Below are positions 52,973-61,171 of a stretch of 64,000 bases of DNA, in pieces. The position numbers and the translations under genes are program-made. This DNA is from Glutamicibacter ardleyensis. Lineage in GTDB: Bacteria > Actinomycetota > Actinomycetes > Actinomycetales > Micrococcaceae. The notes beneath the pieces are model-generated. The model searched no databases. It was not told the DNA's origin and saw only the letters and a program-made list of their open reading frames with translations. The stretch is from positions 248,001 through 312,000 of the forward strand of contig NZ_BMKX01000001.1 in the NCBI RefSeq assembly GCF_014644555.1, read 5' to 3'. Within the stretch, counting starts at the first letter, position 1, and the number at the start of each line of letters is the position of its first letter.

Positions 52973-55015
52973 ATGCTCAAGATGCCCAGTACAGAGTTGT
53001 TATCCCTTTCTGATATTGCGCGACTGGCCAACGTCCAACGCCCCGTCGTGAGTGTGTGGCGATCCCGCTCCAAGTCGAGCGCAGTCCCTTTCCCGGAATC
53101 AGCGACGAGGAATGGAACACAAGAATTCTTTGATGCAACCGAGGTCGTGGCCTGGCTCGAAACTACCGGGCGCGGAAACAACGCACATATTGCCGAGGAT
53201 ATGACCGCCCATACGCTGGGTGCGCGCGCTGATTTCATGTCGGTTTCGGCGCTTCTTGCTTTGTATGCGATCAGTGGAGAGCGTCTCTCCGATTTGGATT
53301 ACGAAGACTTGTTGGACTTGGCAGATGAAACCGACCCGGAAGATGCGTTCATCTATTCAGAAATTGAGGCGCTTGACCAAGCCTCGCTGTCACTGGTGAA
53401 ATACACCGAGCGCTTAGTCGATGCCGCATTCGGTGTTGTACCGGCTTTCGAACAACTCATGGCAGACCGGTTCCGTCTCAACAATTCAGAATTGGCCGAA
53501 TGCGCCTTGTCCGATTCTGCGCTTCAGATCGCAGCGACCGCAGCGCTGGAAATCAGCAGCAAGTCGCTTTGCTTCACCGAAAATACTCCCGGCGGAAGTG
53601 ACCTGCTGATTACTGTGGCTAAGCTACTCGGCGAATCAGCGTTCGGCACATTTTTGCTTCCGGAGAAGCCAACTGCTGATACTGCTATCTCTCGACTGGC
53701 ACTGCGTAGACTCCGGACCTTCTCCGCAGCACAAGAAAATGTCGCGCTGATTCGTTCAGATGGTTCACAGCGCGGACTAGTCCACCTAGCCCAATACCCT
53801 GGACCTGGCGATCCACAAATGTCTTTCGCAGCTATGTTGGACGCAATTGAAGAACTGGTACTTCAACTGCAACAAGATGAGCGAGCCATAATACTGGCAC
53901 CAGCTTCACTGCTTATCAATCAGTTGAACTCCCCCGATTTGGAAGGGGCCCGTTCATCGATTCTCCGTTCGGGACGCGTGCGTGCGGCGGTGAGACTCCC
54001 CCGCGGCTTGGTCATATCAAAGCCACAACAAGCGTTGGGATTCTGGGTACTGGGGCCGGAGCCCACATCAGTTCCGCTCGGCGAGCGCGGAATTTTGATA
54101 GCTGACCTTTTGGATCAGACAATCGACGACTCGGTGATGGGTGATCTCGCCACCGACATTGCGGCTTCCCTTGGCGGCTTGGAGTCAATTCGGCGCCATG
54201 CCTTCCGATTTGCCCAATTGATGAAGACGAGCACCATCCTCGCCTCAAAGACTGGACTCGTCCCGGTAGCAAAAACTACTTTCCAGCTCCCAGCTGGGAA
54301 TTATTCGAATAGTGCTGAAGCTCTGGTTAGAACTGAAGCTGCACTTGATGAAGCGAACCGCACCGCTGGATGCAGACCTGAGCTTGATATTCATTTACAG
54401 GCACGAACAACGGAACATAATGCAGGCGCTCAAAAGACCCTCCAAACCGTGGCTGAGCTGCAGCAGTCCGGGGCAATCCAGCACCTGCCCGGGACAAGAA
54501 TCTCGGAAAGTGATCTTGCTCCGGAAAATTCTTCAGGAGTGAAAGTCTGGCAGGCCGAAGACCTGGCAGAGGGAACAGCGACCAGAACCATTCCGGCACT
54601 GGCGTTGGCGGCAAAGTATCCACGGGCTAAATTGACGGAGCCAGGCGATATTGTCTTTCACGGCGGGCCGCATCCCGGAGCGCAAGTAGACGCCAAGGGA
54701 GCAGCTGCCGTACGTTTTCCGGCTCAGATATTGCGAGTCGACCAGCAATCAGTGCACGGAATAGTTCCCTTAGTGCTCGCCGCTGATATCAATAGCGGGG
54801 CAACCGGGCATTGGAAACGTTGGGGTGTGCGTACTGTGCCATCAGATCAGGTCAGTGGTCTGACAGCTGCGCTCTTGAAGGTAAATTCCGAAAAGCAAGC
54901 GGCAGAAGAGCGGCTCAAGAGACTAGAAGAATTTTCAAATCGTCTCGTCGGTGGCATAACCAACGGAGAACTTGAGATGATGAAGACAAATACCAGTACG
55001 GAAGGACGGCCATAG
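52973..55015 (+). CDS. HTH plus degenerate N6-methylase-like plus TRD-like protein
   Basis: 680 residues. An N-terminal helix-turn-helix (DIARLANVQRPVVSVWRSR, 14-32) and wing (to about 68) lead into a domain that resembles the HsdM-type N6-adenine methylase fold (about 85-430). In motif I (TPGGSD, 205-210) the acidic FxGxG pattern is lost, and at motif IV a YPGPG (275-279) stands where NPPF/Y should be, so methylation is unlikely. The last 200 residues (YPRAKLTEPGDIVFHGG..., then a coiled coil) resemble an HsdS target-recognition half. ATG 52973 follows AAGGAAGGAAA. It abuts hsdM with TAGTG. The role may be DNA-specific control of, or a partner in, the restriction system. Confidence 0.8.
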   Translation: MLKMPSTELLSLSDIARLANVQRPVVSVWRSRSKSSAVPFPESATRNGTQEFFDATEVVAWLETTGRGNNAHIAEDMTAHTLGARADFMSVSALLALYAISGERLSDLDYEDLLDLADETDPEDAFIYSEIEALDQASLSLVKYTERLVDAAFGVVPAFEQLMADRFRLNNSELAECALSDSALQIAATAALEISSKSLCFTENTPGGSDLLITVAKLLGESAFGTFLLPEKPTADTAISRLALRRLRTFSAAQENVALIRSDGSQRGLVHLAQYPGPGDPQMSFAAMLDAIEELVLQLQQDERAIILAPASLLINQLNSPDLEGARSSILRSGRVRAAVRLPRGLVISKPQQALGFWVLGPEPTSVPLGERGILIADLLDQTIDDSVMGDLATDIAASLGGLESIRRHAFRFAQLMKTSTILASKTGLVPVAKTTFQLPAGNYSNSAEALVRTEAALDEANRTAGCRPELDIHLQARTTEHNAGAQKTLQTVAELQQSGAIQHLPGTRISESDLAPENSSGVKVWQAEDLAEGTATRTIPALALAAKYPRAKLTEPGDIVFHGGPHPGAQVDAKGAAAVRFPAQILRVDQQSVHGIVPLVLAADINSGATGHWKRWGVRTVPSDQVSGLTAALLKVNSEKQAAEERLKRLEEFSNRLVGGITNGELEMMKTNTSTEGRP

Positions 55016-56637
55016 TGGCTGCACCACGAAAATCGGCAACCAAGCAGGCTGCGTTGCCGAGCACCATGAAGGAACTCAAAGACACTCTGTGGAAGGCCGC
55101 AGATAAACTGCGCGGCTCCATGGACGCATCCCAATATAAGGATGTAATCCTTGGTCTGGTGTTTCTGAAGTACGTCTCTGACGCATTTACCGAACGACGC
55201 GAACAGCTCCGCACCGAGCTTGCTGCGGACGGCATGACCGAAGATCAGATCGACCAGCTGATCGATGACACGGATGAATACACCGGACGTGGTGTTTTTT
55301 GGGTCCCTTCGAATGCCCGTTGGAACTACCTGGCCGAAAATGCCAAGGGACTTCCGGCCATGGACGGCGAAGTTCCTAAGAACATTGGCGAGCTGATCGA
55401 TGCGGCAATGGACGCCATCATGGGAGCCAACCAGACCCTTGCGGCCACCCTCCCGCGCATCTTCAACCGCGATTCGGTGGACCAGCGGCGCTTGGGCGAA
55501 CTGATCGATCTGTTCAACACCGCCCGCTTCACCGGTCAAGGCGCCGGACGAGCCCGAGACCTGCTCGGTGAGGTCTACGAATACTTCTTGGAGAAGTTCG
55601 CCCGTGCCGAAGGCAAGCGCGGCGGCGAGTTCTACACCCCGGCTGGCGTGGTTCGTGTGTTGGTCGAGGTCCTCGAACCGACGAGCGGCCGTGTCTACGA
55701 CCCGGCCTGCGGCTCGGGCGGTATGTTCGTCCAGACTGAAAAGTTCCTGGATGCGCACAACGCGGACCGCACCGCAATCTCCGTCTACGGGCAGGAGCTC
55801 AACGAGCGCACCTGGCGCATGGCCAAGATGAACCTTGCCATCCACGGACTGAATGCGAACCTCGCCCCACGTTGGGGCGACACCTTCGCCCGAGACCAGC
55901 ACCCTGATATGCAGGCCGACTACGTCATGGCCAACCCGCCGTTCAACATCAAGGACTGGGCACGCAACGAATCTGACCCGCGCTGGCGCTACGGCGTTCC
56001 GCCGGCAAACAACGCCAACTACGCCTGGATCCAGCACATCATTTCGAAGCTGGCACCCGGTGGTACTGCCGGGGTCGTCATGGCCAACGGTTCCATGTCT
56101 TCGAACTCCGGCGGCGAGGGACAGATCCGCGCGCAGTTGGTCGAAGCAGATTTGGTATCCTGCATGGTCGCACTACCAACCCAGCTCTTCCGCTCCACTG
56201 GCATCCCGGTATGCACCTGGTTCTTTGCCAAGGACAAGAGCGCTGGCGAACATGGTGCCGTGGATCGCACCGGGCAGGTGCTCTTCATCGACGCACGAAA
56301 CCTGGGCTACATGGTCGACCGCGCCGAACGTGCCTTGAGCGATGAGGACATCGCGAAGATTGCCGGCACCTTCCACGCGTGGCGCGGAAGCGCGTCTGCT
56401 GATGGCAAGGAATATAACGACGAAGCCGGCTTCTGCTATTCGGCGACCTTGGCGGAGATCAAGGAAGCGGACTACGCGCTGACACCAGGTCGCTATGTGG
56501 GCGCGGCCGACGTGGAGGACGATGGCGAACCGATCGAGGAAAAGATCGCTCGCCTGAAGAACGAACTGTTTGAACAGCTCGATGAGTCCAAGCGGTTAAC
56601 TACTGTTGTGCGCGAGCAGTTGCGGAGGGTCTCATGA
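55015..56637 (+). CDS. hsdM: Type I restriction-modification methylase subunit
   Basis: 540 residues, an N6-adenine methylase. The N-terminal HsdM helical domain (MKELKDTLWKAADKLRGSMDASQYKDVILGLVFLKYVSDAF) is complete. SAM motif I is VYDPACGSGGMF (Asp229-Gly236) and motif IV is NPPFNIKDW (307-310). GTG 55015 overlaps the previous stop codon by one base; its stop overlaps hsdS by four. It forms the M2S methylase with HsdS and R2M2S with HsdR. Codon use is typical of this genome, with higher GC than the flanking partners. Confidence 0.95.
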   Translation: MAAPRKSATKQAALPSTMKELKDTLWKAADKLRGSMDASQYKDVILGLVFLKYVSDAFTERREQLRTELAADGMTEDQIDQLIDDTDEYTGRGVFWVPSNARWNYLAENAKGLPAMDGEVPKNIGELIDAAMDAIMGANQTLAATLPRIFNRDSVDQRRLGELIDLFNTARFTGQGAGRARDLLGEVYEYFLEKFARAEGKRGGEFYTPAGVVRVLVEVLEPTSGRVYDPACGSGGMFVQTEKFLDAHNADRTAISVYGQELNERTWRMAKMNLAIHGLNANLAPRWGDTFARDQHPDMQADYVMANPPFNIKDWARNESDPRWRYGVPPANNANYAWIQHIISKLAPGGTAGVVMANGSMSSNSGGEGQIRAQLVEADLVSCMVALPTQLFRSTGIPVCTWFFAKDKSAGEHGAVDRTGQVLFIDARNLGYMVDRAERALSDEDIAKIAGTFHAWRGSASADGKEYNDEAGFCYSATLAEIKEADYALTPGRYVGAADVEDDGEPIEEKIARLKNELFEQLDESKRLTTVVREQLRRVS

Positions 56638-57824
56638 GAATCGCCCGAGTCCTTGATCTGGTGTCGGAAGGACTGCTTCGGGTCGAAGACGGCAATCATG
56701 GGAACGATCGACCGCGACCGGATGAATTTGATTCGTCCGGGGTCTGCTTCATTCGCGCCGCAGACATGTCCGACGGTGTCTTGAATTTTTCCACAGCCGG
56801 CCGCATTAATTCTGTGGCCAGGGCGCGTATTCGCAAGGGGGTTGGAGCGCCTGGAGACGCAATTCTGTCTCACAAAGGCACAGTCGGGAAGGTAGCAATA
56901 GCTCCCAAAGGTTCACCAGAATTCGTCTGTTCTCCCCAAACTACCTTTTGGCGAAGCCTTGACGAATCGGTAATTAGCCAATCCTATCTGCGTTACATAT
57001 TAGTTTCAGCAGATTTCACACGTCAACTCGATTTCCTCAAGGGACAAACGGATATGGCACCTTACGTTAGTTTGACTGACCAACGATCCATGACGCTAAC
57101 CCTTCCTGGCATCCAACAACAGCAAGCCATCGCCGAAGTGCTCGGTGCACTCGACGACAAGATTGCTGCCAACACAAAGCTCGCAGAACTTGCTGAAACT
57201 ATTATTAGCGTGGAATTTGACACTGCGCTACAGACGTCCGATAGTATCCTGAAACCTCTGCTAGACGTTTTCTCGGTCGAGTTCGGAGAAGCTTTCAAAG
57301 GCGACAAGTTCGCGGAGCCCGGCTCCGGCCGACCACTTATTAGAATTCGCGATCTCAAGACGTTTACTTCACAAGTCTGGACCACAGAGTCACGTACAAA
57401 GGAAATCGTGGTGAGGGCCGGTGACGTGGTGGTCGGGATGGATGCCGAATTCCGAGCAACTACTTGGCTCGGTGATCCGGGCCTCCTCAATCAACGGGTA
57501 TGCCGATTCAGCAGCAAACTAGCTGGCCCAGCTTTTGTTCGCGAGGCGCTCAAACAGCCGCTTGCCACTATCGAGAACTACAAAACCGGAACCACGGTGA
57601 TCCATCTCAATAAGAAGGATCTGGAAGAAGCGACGACTGTAGTCCCAGATGCGGAAGCTATCAACCATTTCGAGTCTGCAACGGAACACTTATACGCGCT
57701 CCGCGTTATGTTAGCGGCCGAGAACCGAGCTCTTGCCTCCACTCGCGACGCACTACTGCCGCATCTGATGTCAGGCAAGCTCCGCGTCAAGGAAGCCGAA
57801 GAGATCGTGGCTGCAGCGATCTAG
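56634..57824 (+). CDS. hsdS: Type I restriction-modification specificity subunit
   Basis: 396 residues with two target-recognition domains. TRD1 is within about 1-160 and TRD2 within 200-370, each followed by a coiled conserved region: LPGIQQQQAIAEVLGALDDKIAANTKLAELAETI (about 158-190) and AINHFESATEHLYALRVMLAAENRALASTRDALLPHLMSGKLRV (about 345-388). These set the spacing of the bipartite target. ATG 56634 overlaps the hsdM stop by four bases, so translation is coupled. The DNA sequence recognised cannot be read from here. TRD regions are slightly AT-richer, as usual for swapped TRDs. Confidence 0.93.
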   Translation: MRIARVLDLVSEGLLRVEDGNHGNDRPRPDEFDSSGVCFIRAADMSDGVLNFSTAGRINSVARARIRKGVGAPGDAILSHKGTVGKVAIAPKGSPEFVCSPQTTFWRSLDESVISQSYLRYILVSADFTRQLDFLKGQTDMAPYVSLTDQRSMTLTLPGIQQQQAIAEVLGALDDKIAANTKLAELAETIISVEFDTALQTSDSILKPLLDVFSVEFGEAFKGDKFAEPGSGRPLIRIRDLKTFTSQVWTTESRTKEIVVRAGDVVVGMDAEFRATTWLGDPGLLNQRVCRFSSKLAGPAFVREALKQPLATIENYKTGTTVIHLNKKDLEEATTVVPDAEAINHFESATEHLYALRVMLAAENRALASTRDALLPHLMSGKLRVKEAEEIVAAAI

Positions 57825-57829
57825 CACAG

Positions 57830-57860
57830 GCGATGTTGCAGTAACCGGCTGCAACATTGC
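57830..57860. terminator. Hairpin between hsdS and hsdR
   Basis: GCGATGTTGCAG (57830-57841) pairs with CTGCAACATTGC (57849-57860) with one G-U pair and a 7-nt loop. It begins six bases after the hsdS stop and is followed by a U-rich stretch (CUUUUAU). It may end part of the transcripts before hsdR. Confidence 0.7.
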
Positions 57861-57922
57861 CCAGCTTTTATCAATAACCGATAGATTCAGGTCAGGAACA
57901 AGTTCAGGGGGACTTAAGACCG

Positions 57923-60900
57923 ATGACACTGCAGACCAGCTTTAGCGAGGCCGATTGGGAGGCGCTCGCGCTCGAAGAACTCGGTGACGAGAACTGGCGT
58001 CCACTTCATGGGGACCAGATCGCACCGGGCACTGACGAGCGCGAGTCCTGGGACGAGCTGCTGATCGGTCCACGGTTGCTCGCCGCTCTGCGCCGGCTGA
58101 ATCCCGGCGTCCCGGCGCAGTACCTGCAGCAGGCCCTGGCTGAGATCTCCGCTCCTGGTTCCCAGGACGCGATCACCGAAAACCACCGGATGCACAAGAT
58201 GTTTGTGGATGGGCACCGGATCTCCTATCTGGAACCCGACGGCACCGAGCAGAACCCCACGCTGCGGATCATCGGTACCGAGGAGTCTGACAACGACTGG
58301 ATGGCGGTCAATCAGGTCACCTTGGTTCAGGGCGACTACAAACGTCGCTTCGACGTTGTCTTGTACTGCAATGGCATGCCTGTGAGCATTATGGAACTCA
58401 AACGTGCAGGTTCAAAGGTTGCTGATGTTGCTGCAGCACATGCTCAGTTGCAGACTTACCTGCGCGAGTTCCCTGTTGCTTTCCGTTTTTGTGTATTCAC
58501 TTTTGCTTCGGATGGTCTTGAAGCGAAGTATGGGACACCGTTCACGCCGCTGAACCATTTCTCTCCTTGGAATGTGGATGATGATGGTGTGCCGGTTCCT
58601 GCCGGGCACACCATCAACGGCGAAGCAGTGCTTCCAATAGAGACGGCTATTACCGGGCTATACAACCCGACACGATTCTTGCAACTTCTGCGTTCTTTCA
58701 CCGCATTTGATGCTGGTGCTGAGGGACTGCTCAAGCGAATCGCCAAACCGCACCAGTACTTTGCCGTCACTAAGGCAGTTGGCTCCACCATTGATGCGGT
58801 GCGCACCAACGGCAAGGCCGGCGTTGTCTGGCACACCCAGGGTTCCGGCAAGTCAATGGAAATGGAGCTCTACACGGCAGCCGTGATGCGGCACCCCGCA
58901 TTGAAGAACCCCACGGTAGTGCTCATCACCGACCGCAATGAGCTAGATGGCCAGCTTTACTCCGGATTTGCCCGGTCACAACTTCTCCCAGATACTCCAA
59001 AGCAAATTCGGCGCCGTACCGAATTGCGTTCTGAACTCTCCGGACGGGTCACCGGAGGAATTTACTTCACCACGCTGCAAAAGTTCGGCAGAACCAAAGA
59101 AGAGAAAGACTCCGGTACCGAACACCCTCTCCTTTCAGATCGCAAGAACATCATTGTGATTGTGGACGAGGCCCACCGCAGCCACTATGACGACCTTGAC
59201 GGCTACGCACGTCACTTGCGGGATGCGTTGCCCAATGCCACGCTCATCGCTTTCACCGGTACCCCTATTTCCTTTGAAGATCGAAATACTCGTGATGTGT
59301 TTGGCGACTACATCGACGTTTATGATCTTTCCCGCGCGGTGGAAGATGGTGCCACCGTACCGGTGTACTTTGAACCTCGATTGATCAAGGTTCAGCTGGC
59401 CGACGGTCTCACGCAAGAAGATTTAGATTCCGCCGCAGACGAGGCAACCACGGGTCTGGATGACACCGAGCGTGCACGAATCGAGCAATCCGTGGCCGTG
59501 GTCAATGCCGTCTACGGCGCTCCGGACCGATTGGCAGAGTTGGCCAAGGATCTGGTGGCGCACTGGGAGACCCGCCGCGATGCCGTCGCTCCGTTCATCG
59601 CAGACACCAAGGGAACTACAACCCACGGCAAGGCAATGATTGTCGGCGGTACACGCGAAATCTGTGCAAACCTCTACTCGGCCATCGTGACTCTGCGCCC
59701 AGACTGGCATTCGGCTGAACTCGACACGGGCAAGATCAAGGTCGTTTACTCGGGCACTGCCTCAGACGCTCCACCTGTCTCGGATCACGTGCGCCGTGAC
59801 TCCGCGAACAACGCCATCAAGGAACGACTCAAAGATCCGAGCGACGAGCTGGAACTGGTCATCGTCAAAGACATGATGCTCACCGGATTTGATGCCCCGC
59901 CGCTTCACACCTTGTATCTTGACCGCCCACTAAAGGGCGCGCTGCTAATGCAGACGCTTGCCCGCGTGAACCGTACCTTCCGCGGCAAAGCGGACGGTCT
60001 GCTTGTTGCCTATGCTCCGCTGGCTGAAAACCTTGCCAAGGCGCTGACCGAATATACCGATAAAGATAAGAACAAGAGGCCCGTTGGCAAGAACATTGAC
60101 GAAGCGGTAGTCATTGCCGTTCAGCTGGTGCACCAGATCAGAGAAGTACTCGTGGGCTACGACTGGCGTGCGGTGCTGAGCAAAAAGGGACCGAAGGCAT
60201 TTCTAAATGCAGTGACCGGTGCCGTCAATTATCTGCGCGATTCGGCGACACCTGGAAATACTCCCACCGAGGATGGTGCACAGCCGCTGGCCGTACGTTA
60301 CCGATTGCTATCCAGTCAGCTAGCCAGGGCGTGGGCACTAACTACAGGTTCTGGACAGCTCGAGGAACTACGCCCAGAAATTCAGGTGTACGAGGAAATC
60401 CGTGTCTGGATGGGCAAATACGATGCCCAAGCTCGACAAGCCGCCGGACAGCCGGTCCCAGAAGAAGTACAGCGCATGCTCGGTCAACTGATCGCTTCGG
60501 CTACGGATGCGACTGGCGATGTGCTCGATATTTATGCTGCAGCAGGTATGCCCGAACCCTCCCTGGATGATCTCACCCCAGAGTTCATTACCAAGACGCA
60601 GAAGGCACGAAATCCACAGCTCGCTATCGAGGCACTGCGCAAACTGGTGGCTGAGGAGTCAGCCAAGTCCACACGTAACAACACCATCCGCCAACGCGCT
60701 TTCTCGGAACGTATTACAGATTTGATGATCAAATATACGAACCAGCAACTTACCTCGGCACAAGTCATCGCCGAGCTTGTGGCACTGGCCAAGGAAGTTG
60801 CCGCCGAAGCCAATCGCGGTCAGCACTTTTCGCCACCACTCGATCAGGATGAACTCGCGTTCTATGATGCTGTGGCGCTCAATGAGTCTGCGGTGAAGGG

Positions 60901-61117
60901 GCAAGGTGAGGACATGTTGGCAGAGATTGCACGGCAGCTGGTCACAGTTATGCGCCGAGACGTCCGCACCGACTGGACCGTTCGCGAAGATGTGCGAGCA
61001 AAGCTACGTTCATCAGTGAAACGACTGCTTATTCTCAATGGCTATCCGCCGGATAAGCAGCCTGAAGCCATCAAGCTTGTCATTGAGCAGATGGAATCCA
61101 TGGCCCAGAGGATCTAG
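57923..61117 (+). CDS. hsdR: Type I restriction endonuclease/translocase subunit
   Basis: 1064 residues. The N-terminal nuclease has the PD-(D/E)xK residues Asp144 and Glu158-x-Lys160 (MELKRAG). The SF2 translocase has Walker A TQGSGKS (about 305-311), the DEAH-type motif VDEAHRS (414-420), TGTPI and QTLARVNRTFRGK. The C-terminal helical region (about 820-1064) binds the HsdM/HsdS core. ATG 57923 follows GGGGG at suitable spacing, 98 bp after hsdS. Length is normal and all motifs are intact, so a working restriction system is likely. Confidence 0.95.
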   Translation: MTLQTSFSEADWEALALEELGDENWRPLHGDQIAPGTDERESWDELLIGPRLLAALRRLNPGVPAQYLQQALAEISAPGSQDAITENHRMHKMFVDGHRISYLEPDGTEQNPTLRIIGTEESDNDWMAVNQVTLVQGDYKRRFDVVLYCNGMPVSIMELKRAGSKVADVAAAHAQLQTYLREFPVAFRFCVFTFASDGLEAKYGTPFTPLNHFSPWNVDDDGVPVPAGHTINGEAVLPIETAITGLYNPTRFLQLLRSFTAFDAGAEGLLKRIAKPHQYFAVTKAVGSTIDAVRTNGKAGVVWHTQGSGKSMEMELYTAAVMRHPALKNPTVVLITDRNELDGQLYSGFARSQLLPDTPKQIRRRTELRSELSGRVTGGIYFTTLQKFGRTKEEKDSGTEHPLLSDRKNIIVIVDEAHRSHYDDLDGYARHLRDALPNATLIAFTGTPISFEDRNTRDVFGDYIDVYDLSRAVEDGATVPVYFEPRLIKVQLADGLTQEDLDSAADEATTGLDDTERARIEQSVAVVNAVYGAPDRLAELAKDLVAHWETRRDAVAPFIADTKGTTTHGKAMIVGGTREICANLYSAIVTLRPDWHSAELDTGKIKVVYSGTASDAPPVSDHVRRDSANNAIKERLKDPSDELELVIVKDMMLTGFDAPPLHTLYLDRPLKGALLMQTLARVNRTFRGKADGLLVAYAPLAENLAKALTEYTDKDKNKRPVGKNIDEAVVIAVQLVHQIREVLVGYDWRAVLSKKGPKAFLNAVTGAVNYLRDSATPGNTPTEDGAQPLAVRYRLLSSQLARAWALTTGSGQLEELRPEIQVYEEIRVWMGKYDAQARQAAGQPVPEEVQRMLGQLIASATDATGDVLDIYAAAGMPEPSLDDLTPEFITKTQKARNPQLAIEALRKLVAEESAKSTRNNTIRQRAFSERITDLMIKYTNQQLTSAQVIAELVALAKEVAAEANRGQHFSPPLDQDELAFYDAVALNESAVKGQGEDMLAEIARQLVTVMRRDVRTDWTVREDVRAKLRSSVKRLLILNGYPPDKQPEAIKLVIEQMESMAQRI

Positions 61118-61171
61118 GTAACTTCCAACCCCGCAGAACTTTGCGATAGCTCAAAACCGAATGAAGGAAAT

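Noticed and set aside
54847-56037. 396-codon minus-strand frame opposite hsdM
   Set aside because: Long only because hsdM is GC-rich; the plus strand carries intact DPACGSGG and NPPF motifs.
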